Origin: Ignavibacteria bacterium
GTDB taxonomy: Bacteria > Bacteroidota > Ignavibacteria > Kapaibacteriales > UBA4661
DNA length: 64,000 nt
Reading direction: 5' to 3'
Assembly: GCA_014654705.1 (NCBI GenBank)
Contig: JACVZY010000001.1
Location: 45,974-109,973 of the forward strand
The notes under the pieces were generated by a model. That model saw only the letters and a program-made list of their open reading frames with translations, ran no database searches and was not told where the DNA came from. The position numbers and the translations under genes are program-made. Shown here one piece after another: positions 1 through 9,209 of the stretch (within the stretch, counting starts at the first letter, position 1; each line of letters opens with the position of its first letter).

Positions 1-987
1 GACGGCTTTTTGGAAATTTTCGCGCTGTGTTTTGCCGACCAAGCGCTCTTTTTCAAGAATTTTTTCCGGGAAACCAAGTTTGGCAAACTCCGCCAAAATA
101 AAATCGTCGTTGTAAATATCGGCTACCAAATACGTTCCCTTCTCTTTCATCAGACGAATACTTTCATCGTTCAAAAAACTTCCATGCTCAATGGATGCAA
201 CGCCTGCTTTAATTGCCATGTTGATACCTTCTGTACCGTGTGCGTGTGCAGCTACTTTTTTGCCCCAAAGCGCTGCTTCCGCAACGATGGCGTTCATTTC
301 TTCTTGCGAGTATTGCGGAGCGCCGACGGATTCTTCTTCGGAGAGAACACCCGCCGTTGCGCCAAACTTGATCACATCTGCGCCGTACTTGATGTTTCGG
401 CGCACTTTTTTCCGAACGCCATCCACGCCGTCGGCAACGCCATTTTCTTGCTCAATATGCACCTGCGGAGCAAAGCCATTCAGGTCGCCATGACTGCCCG
501 TGGAGCCAATATAGGGTCCCGACACGTAGAGGCGAGGTCCAATCGTCTTTCCGGCATTGATGGAATTACGCAGGGCGACATCAACGAAGTCATGCGAGCC
601 AAGATTGCGGCACGCCGTGAAGCCCGCCTCCAGTGTTCGCTCGGTATAGATGTGCGATTCAATTGCCACATCAATAGAAGAGCGACGAAAAATATCCACA
701 TAAAAATTTTCCGGCTGCCCCGTGATGTGCGTGTGGCAATCAATCAAGCCGGGTAGTGCGGTGAACTTGCTCAAATCAATCACTTTTGCATTCGCGGGAA
801 TGGGAATGTTGCTCCCAACCTGCGTAATGACGTTGCCCGTAATCAAAATCACTTGATTTTCGACGAACTTACCGTTTTCGCTGTCAAAGAGTTTGCCCGC
901 TTTCAGCGCGGTAATGCTGGCTTCTTGTGCGAACGCCCGAACGGTCACGGCAAGAAGAAAAAGACAGAAGGTCAGTGCTCTGGTCAT
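1..987 (-). CDS. secreted amidohydrolase, metal-dependent (3' end cut by window)
   Basis: The reading frame begins with ATG at 987 and is still open at base 1, so about 329 N-terminal residues are visible. Residues 1-20 form a Sec signal peptide ending RAFA before QE. A beta-rich composite domain follows, then the metal-binding loop LIDCHTH (HxH at about 85-87) and the stretch YGADVIKFGATAGV, typical of imidazolonepropionase-like or prolidase-like amidohydrolases in which a lysine and later histidines (AHAHG, IEHGS) hold one or two metal ions. The family hydrolyses amide bonds, often of dipeptides or cyclic amides; the substrate cannot be told from sequence. The signal peptide places it in the periplasm or outside the cell. 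The frame is certain from the translation; the exact function is not. Confidence 0.85.
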   Translation of the reverse strand, partial: MTRALTFCLFLLAVTVRAFAQEASITALKAGKLFDSENGKFVENQVILITGNVITQVGSNIPIPANAKVIDLSKFTALPGLIDCHTHITGQPENFYVDIFRRSSIDVAIESHIYTERTLEAGFTACRNLGSHDFVDVALRNSINAGKTIGPRLYVSGPYIGSTGSHGDLNGFAPQVHIEQENGVADGVDGVRKKVRRNIKYGADVIKFGATAGVLSEEESVGAPQYSQEEMNAIVAEAALWGKKVAAHAHGTEGINMAIKAGVASIEHGSFLNDESIRLMKEKGTYLVADIYNDDFILAEFAKLGFPEKILEKERLVGKTQRENFQKAV

Positions 988-1055
988 AGTTTGTATTGGT
1001 TTGTGGTTGGATGATGGTGGTATATTTTCTCGTTTGATAGTTGCTTTTTCATTAT

Positions 1056-4000
1056 TTAAGCGCAGGGAAATTCTACAATAAAGGTTGCGCCTTTACCAAG
1101 TTCAGACTCACACCAGACTTGCCCTTGCTGCAATTCTACCAGCTTTTTTACAATTGACAAGCCCAAGCCCGTAGAATTTTCTCCACCTGTGGGCTGTGCT
1201 GAGAGTCGTGTGAATTTATCGAAGAGCTTGTGCATATCCGTTTCCGATATACCCGGACCTTCGTCTTGTATTTCCACGCGCCCAAAGCAATTGCCTTCTT
1301 CATCGGTACGACTCAGAACCCGCACATTGACAGTTTTCCAGTGTGGTGAATATTTCACAGCATTAGAAACAAGGTTATCCAATACCTGCCAAAGTGCCTT
1401 TTCATCAGCTAAGACGACTGGAGCAGGTTCGTCAACAGAAGGAAAAAAGCAAAAAATAATTCCTTTATTCGTAGCTCTTTGCTGATAATCATCCACAACA
1501 GCTGATACCACGTCAAGGCTGATAGGAATGATATTGACCTTCAGAAGCCCGCTTTCGATTTTATTCACATCGAGCAGATTTTCGATAATATCCAGCATTT
1601 GTTCACTGGCACTCACAATCATACTGATATACCGCTTCGTCTGTGCCTCTCCGCCATAATACCGCTCCAGAATCTCTGCGCTAGTCAGGATGCCGGAGAG
1701 TGGATTCTTGAGATCGTGGGCGGCAATGCCCAAAAATTCATTCTTTTCGTTGTTGAGCAATACAAGTTCTCGCGTACGCTGTTCAACTCGCTGTTCAAGC
1801 GTTTGGTTAAGATTGAGGAGTTCTTGTTCTGCTATTTTGCGATCGGTAATATCGTGTCCGACACATTGTATCTCTATTACTGCGCCATTAGCGTCCTGAA
1901 TAGTAATAAACTCCCACTCTGTCCATAGTATTTTGCCCGAAGTGCTGGGCTTTCTCAATATAACAGACACGGCAGTACCGGGTTTCAGCAAGCATTGTTC
2001 AATAACCCGAAACGTTTTTTCGTGATCTTCGGGTATTATATGTTCTAAGCCGGAGCGTCCAATTAATGATGTTTGTCCCATACCAAACGTTTGGATGTGA
2101 GCAGGGCTTGCATACGTGTATTTTCCCTCAAGGTCGGTTCGCAGAAAATATGTGCCTTGAAGTTCTACAAAAGAGCGATAGCGCTCTTCACTCGCTGCTA
2201 AGAGATTTTCTGCCCGTTTGCGGTCGGTAATATCCACCATGGTTGAAATAACGGCGGTCATGCCTTCATATTCAATAAGAAATGCAGAAATGTCAATCCA
2301 GAGGATAGTTCCATTTTTATGGCAAAATTGTGTTTCGTAGCGGTCAGGCACTTCTTTGCCTCGCATCCGAGCCAGCCCGCGCTCTCGGATCAGCTGGCGG
2401 CTCACGGGGTGAACGATATCATAAAAATCAAAAGAACGTATCTCTTCTGCCGTATAGCCAATCAGTTTACACCACGACTCATTGGCAAATAGCACCTGCC
2501 CATTGCGTGTAACGGTCACACCCACACCCATTGTTTCCAGAATCCTCTGCTGATTTTCTTCTGTTTTGCGCAGTTTTTCTTCCGCCCGCTTGCGTTCAGT
2601 AATATCCTGACAGGTACCTACAGCCCGGGTAGGTTTTCCATTTAGATCTGAATGAATCTGCCAGCGCTCTTCTACATATTTTACACTATTACCAACGGGT
2701 AGGATGCGGTGCTCTACCACGTTGATACCTGTTTTTGTAAACGACTCCAAAAAAGCTTTATCTACTTTCTCCTTATCTTCCGGATGAACAAATTCCAAAA
2801 AAGCAGGATGTGATGCCTGAAAACTCAAATGGTCTGTTCCAAAAATTTTATAGGTCTCCTCCGACCAAACTACTTCCAAAGTTTGTAAATCCGTCTCCCA
2901 GCTACCAACTTTTGTCACGCCTTGAGCAATGACAAGTCTGCGTTCGCTTTCTTCTGCTTTTTCTTTGGCTCTGACTAGTTCATTTATTATTTCTTTTCGC
3001 TCGGTAATATCATAATTGGCTCCAATCATTTTGATAGCCTTGCCAAAGGCATCAAAAATTACTGTTGCAAAGGCTCGAATGTGATGAATAGATTGATCTG
3101 GCCACATCACCCTAAATTCTGTATCAAAGTCTTTTCCTCCTGCAATAGCAATTTCCAATTCATGTTCACTTCTTTCCCTGTCTTCAGGGTGCAAACCCGT
3201 CTGCCAGGCTTCATAGGTACCGCTAAATGTGGTTTGGGTAATGCCGTAGAGTGCATACATCTGATCGTCCCAGATCAGGCTGCTATCGTTGAGACCATAT
3301 TCCCAAATGCCGATGTTCGCAGAATGGGTAGCCAGTTCAAGACGTTTAAGTGCGTTTTCCAATGCTGCCTCTGCCTGTTTGCGATAGGTAATATCCACCA
3401 TCAAGCCGCGTAATAATACTGGCTTACCATTTTCAGATTCAACGGTAACAATATCATGCAACCACACCACGCGCCCATCAGCCGCTATCATTCTATATTC
3501 AAAATCATGCGCCTGATTTTTCAGGATGCAATTGAGACAATAATCAACTGCCCATGTGCTATCTTCAGGATGGATATGGTCTTTCCAGAAAGTTGGTTCT
3601 TCAGTCCAGCGATGTATGGGATAACCCAGTATGGCTTCAGCCTGACCGCTCACAAAAGTGAATTGAAAGGTTTGGGCATCGGCTTCCCACACAATGCCAT
3701 TGGCAGCATTGAGAATAGCCAAATATTTTTGTTGTAATAGGCTAATTTTCTTTTCTGCCGTTTTACGCTCGGTAATATCCATATGTGTTCCCACAATACG
3801 AAGTGGATTACCATTATTGTCTCTACTAACAATGGCTCCTTTATCAAGTATCCATATATACTCGCCATTAGCATGCCTCGCTCTTACTTCCGCTTCTACT
3901 CTTTTTCCATTTGGGTTAGAAATAACTGTATCAATTAGGTTTTGTAGAATGGGCATATCCTCAGGATGAACTAAAGAGTGCCAAAAATCTAATGTGGGTA

Positions 4001-6155
4001 TAGTTGTTGAAGGATTAAGTCCCAGCATACTCAGCCACCTTTCATTAACAATTAATGTATTCGTTAATGCGTCCCAATCCCATAAACCCAAATTACCCCC
4101 TTCAAGCGCCAAACCTAAACGTTGTTCACTATCTTTGAGTACTTGCTCAGATTTTTTTTGTTCGGTGATGTCTTGGAATATGCCCGTTAGTGTGATGGGT
4201 TTCCCGTCAATACTGGTTACCTTACAAGTGGTTCGTACATGAATGTGCCTTCCTTTGGTCGTATACGTTTCAAGGGTTAAGTCGTACCCCTTGCCTTCAG
4301 TCATCGCCAGTTCTAGGGCGGCACTAATTTGTCGTTTTGAGTCGGGTAAAAAATACCCGACACCAGCATCAACCGTTGGGTTGAATTCTTCTGGAGAGGT
4401 GTCATGTATGCGGTAGGTTTCTGCTGTCCAATACAGGTGGCTTGAGCCGATATCCAATTCCCACCCACCCACTTTGGCTATTGATTGCGATGCTTCTAAT
4501 AATTGATTGCTTCGTAAATAATGTTCTTCCATTCGCTTCAGCTCGGTGATGTCATGCCCGATGCATTGAATTTCCGCAACGACTCCCCTCGCATCCGTAA
4601 CGGTAATAAACTCCCATTCCGTCAACAATATTTCCCCCGACGTGCTCGGTTTTCTGAGGACAACCGACACGGGAGTGCCGGGATTCTGCAAGCATTGCTC
4701 GACCGTGCGTTCCGTCTTGGCGTGGTCTTCGGGAATAATATGCTGCAAACCATTGAGTCCAATCAACGATGTTTTTCCCATGCCAAACGTCCGAATATGA
4801 GCAGGGCTGGCGTAAGTGTAGTTGCCTGCCAAGTCGGTGCAAAGAAAATACGTCCCTTGCAATTCCACAAACGAACGAAAGCGTTGCTCCTTCACCCGCA
4901 ACTCTTCTTGCGCCCGCTTGCGCTCGGTGATGTCCGTAAAGGTAGCAATTGCGCCGCGTATCTCTGTTTCACCCTCAAAAATAATCGGTTCGGCGTTGAT
5001 AGAAATCCAATTCAAAGAACCGTCAGGTTTGTGAACACCCATAATGACGTTGTGCTGAGACATCCCTGTTTTCAACGTTATCGGCACAGGATGGTTCTCC
5101 CCGTGAAAAGGGCTACCATCCTCATGGACTGAGCGCCATCGTGGGTCAAAAGAGGTTCTTCCCTTCATTTGTTCTACTGTCAAGCCGAGTATTTGCTCCG
5201 CTTGAGGATTGCAGAGTTGGATGACAGAAGCGGCATCGTGTACGACGACTCCCTCCGAAAGGGATTGCAGTGCAGAACGGAATACTGCCTCGCTTTTCCG
5301 TAGAGCTTCTTCATTTTCTTTAATCACTCTGATGTCCAGTACCACAATACGGCAGAACTGACGATCTGCACTCACAATAGTCCGAATGTGTGCCCAGAAA
5401 GGTTTGTTTTCATCTGTGAGCATTTTCACCTCGCAGCCCTCTGGCTCATCATCAGTAGCTCTTGCAAACGCTTTTTTCAACAAATCATATACAACCACAC
5501 GAGACTCTTCTTCTATGAACCGTACAAATGGCTGGTTAATAATCTCACGTCGAGGCAACCCCATCAAGCGTTCAGCAGCAAGATTTGCCTTTTGAATAAT
5601 AGCGCCATCACGCAACACCGTAAAATACCCCATAGGAGCAAATTCGTAGAGTTTGGTGTAGCGCAGAAGCTGTTCCTCAGTCTCTGAACGCGAAGTTTTC
5701 AACTCTTCATTTTGTGCTTGAAGCTCCACTTGATGAACCTGTAGTTCATGGAGTAATCTTTCAGCTTCAATTTTGTTTTTCTCTGAATCAAGGAGGTGTT
5801 TGCGACTGCGGATAGCGCTTGAACTTTTGTGATGTGGTGCTTGTGTGGCTTCCAATCTTGGCTGTAAGTGTTGGAGAATATCTTCGACTTCCACTTCTTC
5901 TCTCCCGAAACAAACGCTAAGCACTTCTTTGCTCATAGATTGCCGCATGAATAAGAGCGCGATACTGACCTCTTCGGCAAGTTTTTCCGCTGAAGAAGGT
6001 TGAGGTTCATTTGTGGTATCACCGAGACGTTGCAAAAGAGCATCAAAATCGCTAACGCTTAGCCCCATAATATGTTGGAAGCGTTCAGGCGTGTGGCGTA
6101 ATTGAACGCTTGAGAGCGGTGATTGCGAGGGTTTCCACTTCATAGCATTTCGCAA
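1056..6155 (-). CDS. giant multi-PAS sensor histidine kinase with transposase-type HTH N-terminus
   Basis: A 1699-residue cytoplasmic signalling protein with no transmembrane segment or signal peptide. Residues about 20-95 resemble the helix-turn-helix of DDE transposases (FQHIMGLSVSDFDALL, then ALLFMRQSMSKEVLSVCFG). A coiled coil follows at about 105-165, then about ten PAS/PAC units from 165 to 1437, most closed by a DIT(E/D)RK-type PAC ending. The kinase core is HisKA (phospho-acceptor in FLGIAAHDLKNPLSG, about 1475) and HATPase_c (N box DNLVSNAVKYS about 1594, G boxes DEGPGI and TGLGLSIVKK). It ends without a receiver domain, so the response-regulator partner must be encoded elsewhere. 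PAS units 3 (about 425-540) and 10 (about 1328-1437) are nearly identical, indicating internal duplication. The ligand or signal is unknown. It has no obvious operon partner; the next minus-strand gene upstream starts at 6763. Confidence 0.93.
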   Translation of the reverse strand: MRNAMKWKPSQSPLSSVQLRHTPERFQHIMGLSVSDFDALLQRLGDTTNEPQPSSAEKLAEEVSIALLFMRQSMSKEVLSVCFGREEVEVEDILQHLQPRLEATQAPHHKSSSAIRSRKHLLDSEKNKIEAERLLHELQVHQVELQAQNEELKTSRSETEEQLLRYTKLYEFAPMGYFTVLRDGAIIQKANLAAERLMGLPRREIINQPFVRFIEEESRVVVYDLLKKAFARATDDEPEGCEVKMLTDENKPFWAHIRTIVSADRQFCRIVVLDIRVIKENEEALRKSEAVFRSALQSLSEGVVVHDAASVIQLCNPQAEQILGLTVEQMKGRTSFDPRWRSVHEDGSPFHGENHPVPITLKTGMSQHNVIMGVHKPDGSLNWISINAEPIIFEGETEIRGAIATFTDITERKRAQEELRVKEQRFRSFVELQGTYFLCTDLAGNYTYASPAHIRTFGMGKTSLIGLNGLQHIIPEDHAKTERTVEQCLQNPGTPVSVVLRKPSTSGEILLTEWEFITVTDARGVVAEIQCIGHDITELKRMEEHYLRSNQLLEASQSIAKVGGWELDIGSSHLYWTAETYRIHDTSPEEFNPTVDAGVGYFLPDSKRQISAALELAMTEGKGYDLTLETYTTKGRHIHVRTTCKVTSIDGKPITLTGIFQDITEQKKSEQVLKDSEQRLGLALEGGNLGLWDWDALTNTLIVNERWLSMLGLNPSTTIPTLDFWHSLVHPEDMPILQNLIDTVISNPNGKRVEAEVRARHANGEYIWILDKGAIVSRDNNGNPLRIVGTHMDITERKTAEKKISLLQQKYLAILNAANGIVWEADAQTFQFTFVSGQAEAILGYPIHRWTEEPTFWKDHIHPEDSTWAVDYCLNCILKNQAHDFEYRMIAADGRVVWLHDIVTVESENGKPVLLRGLMVDITYRKQAEAALENALKRLELATHSANIGIWEYGLNDSSLIWDDQMYALYGITQTTFSGTYEAWQTGLHPEDRERSEHELEIAIAGGKDFDTEFRVMWPDQSIHHIRAFATVIFDAFGKAIKMIGANYDITERKEIINELVRAKEKAEESERRLVIAQGVTKVGSWETDLQTLEVVWSEETYKIFGTDHLSFQASHPAFLEFVHPEDKEKVDKAFLESFTKTGINVVEHRILPVGNSVKYVEERWQIHSDLNGKPTRAVGTCQDITERKRAEEKLRKTEENQQRILETMGVGVTVTRNGQVLFANESWCKLIGYTAEEIRSFDFYDIVHPVSRQLIRERGLARMRGKEVPDRYETQFCHKNGTILWIDISAFLIEYEGMTAVISTMVDITDRKRAENLLAASEERYRSFVELQGTYFLRTDLEGKYTYASPAHIQTFGMGQTSLIGRSGLEHIIPEDHEKTFRVIEQCLLKPGTAVSVILRKPSTSGKILWTEWEFITIQDANGAVIEIQCVGHDITDRKIAEQELLNLNQTLEQRVEQRTRELVLLNNEKNEFLGIAAHDLKNPLSGILTSAEILERYYGGEAQTKRYISMIVSASEQMLDIIENLLDVNKIESGLLKVNIIPISLDVVSAVVDDYQQRATNKGIIFCFFPSVDEPAPVVLADEKALWQVLDNLVSNAVKYSPHWKTVNVRVLSRTDEEGNCFGRVEIQDEGPGISETDMHKLFDKFTRLSAQPTGGENSTGLGLSIVKKLVELQQGQVWCESELGKGATFIVEFPCA

Positions 6156-6316
6156 AAGATTATTTTAAGGCGGGTTTAACGGCACAATATACCTTATTTT
6201 GGACAAAAGTGTCCTTTATTTTTGCAATGTGAATGAAATTGCTGCTTTTCGGTATATTCACTTTTTGCCATATTTTGTGGCAGTACCTTAGAAGGCAGAC
6301 TTCATGCCGGAGAACT

Positions 6317-6763
6317 CTACTTCAACCGCTCACCGTTCATTGGTAATCGAAAAAAATCATTCTTCATAATTGCCGTTACTTCATGCAATGAAAATGATTG
6401 TAATCTTTTTTGAATGAGTGTGCGCTGCTCCGCCCATTCTTCATGGAACGGGCAAGGACGTTCGGGATTACAACCGTCCAAGTGCAGCATACACCGCGTG
6501 AAGCGCTTATCGCCATCAATGGCGAGAATAATGTCGTACACTGTGATTCGCTTGCTATCCTCTGCCAAACGCACACCACCGCCCGCACCGCGCATCGAGG
6601 TAATAAAGCCTGCGCAACCAAGCTTTTGCATGACTTTTCTCAAAAATGCTGAAGGCAAATGTACTTGCTGGGCAACCGTATCAACGGAAATATAGTGGTC
6701 TTGCGGTTGTGAAGCCAAGTATGTCATTGCCCGTAGTCCGTAGGCACAGGCATTGGAGAGCAT
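6317..6763 (-). CDS. Rrf2-family transcriptional regulator, probable Fe-S sensor
   Basis: 148 residues, the usual Rrf2 length. The N-terminal winged helix (MLSNACAYGLRAMTYLA, then a recognition region around LPSAFLRKVMQKL) is followed by GGGVRLA, a family hallmark, and three cysteines at 91, 98 and 104 (C-X6-C-X5-C) that match the cluster-ligating cysteines of IscR/NsrR-type members. Such proteins hold a [2Fe-2S] or [4Fe-4S] cluster and respond to nitric oxide, iron or redox state. The gene lies downstream of the FAS1 lipoprotein and the nos/RIC block on the same strand, so a role in nitrosative or redox control of that block is a reasonable inference. A second Rrf2 protein with the same Cys spacing sits at the other end of the block. 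Confidence 0.9.
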   Translation of the reverse strand: MLSNACAYGLRAMTYLASQPQDHYISVDTVAQQVHLPSAFLRKVMQKLGCAGFITSMRGAGGGVRLAEDSKRITVYDIILAIDGDKRFTRCMLHLDGCNPERPCPFHEEWAEQRTLIQKRLQSFSLHEVTAIMKNDFFRLPMNGERLK

Positions 6764-6785
6764 AGTTTTTCCTTTCTACCAAGGA

Positions 6786-6843
6786 CGGAACGCGGATGCT
6801 ATTGAAAACCATATTCCCAAAAATTCGGAGAATCCGCGTTCCG
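6786..6843. repeat. intergenic inverted repeat (possible terminator or repeat-family copy)
   Basis: CGGAACGCGGAT at 6786-6797 is repeated in perfect inversion as ATCCGCGTTCCG at 6832-6843, with a 34-base spacer. It fills the gap between the FAS1 gene and the downstream Rrf2 gene, both on the minus strand. No T tract follows either arm directly, so it is a weak candidate for an intrinsic terminator. It could instead be a copy of a dispersed palindromic element or an RNA-stabilising hairpin. Confidence 0.6.
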
Positions 6844-6881
6844 CCTAAAAACGACCCGACCGGGTATCCTATTATTCTGAT

Positions 6882-7430
6882 TTACTTTGCCAGCACAACA
6901 GCATCCACAACGTGGATAATACCGTTAGAAGCTCTGATGGAAGCAATTACCTTGGCATCGTCAAGGTACATCGCGCCATCTTTTTTGGTAATTTTTGCCG
7001 ATTTGCCGTCGAACATCGTCAGCGTTTGTCCGTCAGTGAAAAAATCCACATCGAGAGCTGAGGTCATAACGTGGTGATACAAGATGTCCGCCAATTTGCC
7101 TTTGTTTTCCGGCTTCAAAAGAGTTTCGACCGTGCCTGCTGGAAGCTTGTCAAAAGCGGCATTAGTTGGTGCAAAAACGGTAAATGGTCCGGCATTCGAC
7201 ATGGACGTAACTAAATCTGCTGCTTTCAGCGCTGTCACCAAGGTCGAATGGTCTTTCGAGCCGACCGCAACCTTCACGATGTCTTTCATGGATTCATCGT
7301 CTTTTACTGCCTCCTGCCCCCCTGCCGGTTGCGTCTCACTTGCACCGTTTTGTGCGGCTTCATCCTGTTTGGCACATGCAACAGCAATCATCAGCAATGC
7401 CGCCGCGACGAGATATTTGAACGTATTCAT
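6882..7430 (-). CDS. FAS1 (fasciclin) domain lipoprotein
   Basis: 182 residues. The N-terminus is a lipoprotein signal (AAALLMIAVAC, acylated Cys about 19). A short Ala/Gln/Glu linker leads to one fasciclin domain at about 50-181, with the conserved FTVFAPTNAAFDKLP block, LLKPENKGKLADILYHHV and the C-terminal SNGIIHVVDAVVL motif. FAS1 domains mediate adhesion or protein-protein contacts and in bacteria are usually anchored in the periplasm or on the surface. The gene is 170 bases downstream of the RIC gene on the same strand; whether it belongs to the nos transcript is uncertain. FAS1 proteins often occur near redox or respiratory genes without an assigned role. Confidence 0.9.
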   Translation of the reverse strand: MNTFKYLVAAALLMIAVACAKQDEAAQNGASETQPAGGQEAVKDDESMKDIVKVAVGSKDHSTLVTALKAADLVTSMSNAGPFTVFAPTNAAFDKLPAGTVETLLKPENKGKLADILYHHVMTSALDVDFFTDGQTLTMFDGKSAKITKKDGAMYLDDAKVIASIRASNGIIHVVDAVVLAK

Positions 7431-7600
7431 AAAACAAAGAAATAAAAATGAGATAAAAAAGTTGTAACGAATTGTTCGCTATGAGAGATAGGCTGTTGAG
7501 CAAATTGTACATTGCGCACAATACCACACAAAGTACGCTTTAATCTTGAAATCATCCCCGCACTTCTTGGCTCTCTGCTCTGCAACCGCGTTACAAAAAA

Positions 7601-8365
7601 TTAGTAGGTGCTAAGGTTTGTAGCTGCTTGTGGGCTATTTCGCCACTGCTTTTCTTCCAGTTCTAATGCCATGGGGTGTAAGATATTATTTTCCAAGTGA
7701 ATGTGTTTGTGTAAATCCTCCTCAAATTCACGAAGTTCGGCATACGCAGCTTTGTAGGTGTTGCAGGCTGCGGGCGGGGGCGTGAAATTATGCGAAAGTT
7801 CACGGATGCACTGCATCGCCTCACCAACGACTTCGTGCTCACGTTCCATCACCGTTATCGGCTGCAACGCCGTGCCGAAGTGGCTTTGTGCAGGTGCGAG
7901 ACCGAAATCGCACGACATTTCGACGCGTTGAATGTGCGGAAACAACACGTGCTCTTCTTTCTGGAGGTGCTCGGTCAACTCCTCAGCGAGAGTATCAAAC
8001 ATTTGAGCTATGACACCATTTTCAGGGTACTCCGTGCCATGCCGCTCTGCCACTTTGTGAATGTGCTGCTGTATGATGGGAATAGCACGGCGCACGTAGG
8101 AATGGTGATGTTCAATAATGTAGCCGATAAGCTGGTACGCTTTCATGGAACCAAAGTCCAATGCAGGCGGCGCAGCATCAAGGCGCGATAATTCTTCGGT
8201 GAGTGTGCCGACATCAATATTTTTTTCTTCGCACAATTTTGCCAGAGGCTCTTTACCTTTGCAGCAAAAATCAATGCCATAGCGCTCAAATACTGCTGCG
8301 GCACGAATATCGTTTTTTACAATCCGTGCGGGCGAAATTTCAGTGTCAATTTCTATGGCGTTCAT
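7601..8365 (-). CDS. ric: RIC/ScdA/YtfE di-iron protein for Fe-S cluster repair
   Basis: 254 residues, normal for the full-length family. Residues 1-60 form the ScdA_N domain with its conserved cysteine pair (GIDFCCKGKEPL). Residues about 80-240 form a hemerythrin-like four-helix bundle with repeated histidine/glutamate metal ligands (IIEHHHSYVRR, LQKEEHVLFPHIQ, MEREHEVVGEAM, LHKHIHLENNILHP). The family repairs iron-sulfur clusters damaged by nitric oxide or peroxide and acts in the cytoplasm. The start is preceded by AAAGGAAAAAG, a good ribosome binding site, and lies 46 bases after the nosY stop, so it is probably the last gene of the nos transcript. Placement with nitrous oxide reductase and two Fe-S Rrf2 regulators supports a nitrosative-stress role. 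Confidence 0.93.
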   Translation of the reverse strand: MNAIEIDTEISPARIVKNDIRAAAVFERYGIDFCCKGKEPLAKLCEEKNIDVGTLTEELSRLDAAPPALDFGSMKAYQLIGYIIEHHHSYVRRAIPIIQQHIHKVAERHGTEYPENGVIAQMFDTLAEELTEHLQKEEHVLFPHIQRVEMSCDFGLAPAQSHFGTALQPITVMEREHEVVGEAMQCIRELSHNFTPPPAACNTYKAAYAELREFEEDLHKHIHLENNILHPMALELEEKQWRNSPQAATNLSTY

Positions 8366-8411
8366 TGCTTTTTCCTTTGATGATAATATTCGGTGAATTG
8401 TGAGTTATTTC

Positions 8412-9209
8412 TTAAAAATCTTTCTTCGCAAAAATTTTCATTCCCAGTCCAAATGGCGCGAGAATCCAGAATAGAAGAGCACTTGCCGCAGCGGACATAC
8501 CCAGAGCAGTTCCGAAAAATTTCTCAAAGACTGCTCCTGTGTAGCCCATGAGCGCAGCCACATCAAACTTGAGCATTACCAGCGTCCGCGCCAAATCTAT
8601 CGGATTCAAAATGCTCATTGCCAGCACAGGCATTTCAAGCGGGTAGTCGCGGAACGTCCAGATGACTGCCAGCATAATTCCGTCATAAAGCGCTGCTGCC
8701 AGTAGCCACAGAAGTAAAGCGGCTCCCAGCCCAAAAGCGCGGTCATCGTAGCGCGTGGCAACCACCAGCGCAAGTGCCGTAAAAATAAGCGTCAGAGCCG
8801 TGCCGGAGGCAAGAAGCATCAGCACTAAGCCTGCATTTGTAACGGAATCCGCGCTCCCTATGCGTGCCAGAAGCGGCACTCCCACGCCCAGCAAATAGGC
8901 GGCGGTGAGCGGAAGTGCCAAGCCCAAATACTGCCCCGCAAAAAGGCTGCCCCGCCGAAGCGGCTGCGAAAGCAAAAGCTCTGTAAAATCACGGTTGTTA
9001 TAGACGGTCATTGTGCCGATAACGATGCTGACAAGCGGTATGAGCAAGAGCACAACATTAAGCAGGCTCGCCACAGCTTTCGAGGTATCCCCGCCAAAGC
9101 GCATCAAACCTTCGCTGGCAAGGAAGAAAAATGCCGTGTAACCAAGTATCCATCGGCTGCGGGCGGCACTGATGATGCCGTAGCGCGTGAGTTTAATAAT
9201 CGTTTTCAT
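8412..9209 (-). CDS. nosY: NosY-type ABC transporter permease
   Basis: 265 residues with about six transmembrane segments and no binding domain, in line with ABC-2-type permeases such as NosY. Its start overlaps the nosF stop by four bases, implying translational coupling with the ATPase. In denitrifiers NosDFY works in biogenesis of the Cu sulfide centre of nitrous oxide reductase, with NosF and NosY in the inner membrane and NosD in the periplasm. The assignment rests on topology plus position next to nosF and nosD; sequence alone would only say ABC-2 permease. Confidence 0.88.
   Translation of the reverse strand: MKTIIKLTRYGIISAARSRWILGYTAFFFLASEGLMRFGGDTSKAVASLLNVVLLLIPLVSIVIGTMTVYNNRDFTELLLSQPLRRGSLFAGQYLGLALPLTAAYLLGVGVPLLARIGSADSVTNAGLVLMLLASGTALTLIFTALALVVATRYDDRAFGLGAALLLWLLAAALYDGIMLAVIWTFRDYPLEMPVLAMSILNPIDLARTLVMLKFDVAALMGYTGAVFEKFFGTALGMSAAASALLFWILAPFGLGMKIFAKKDF

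Noticed and set aside
10..756. 248-codon plus-strand frame at the window start
   Set aside because: Antisense to the amidohydrolase, whose HxH motif and signal peptide are unambiguous.
8366..8411. possible operator between nosY and ric
   Set aside because: Only a good ribosome site is seen; no palindrome or promoter, so read-through from nosY is the simpler view.
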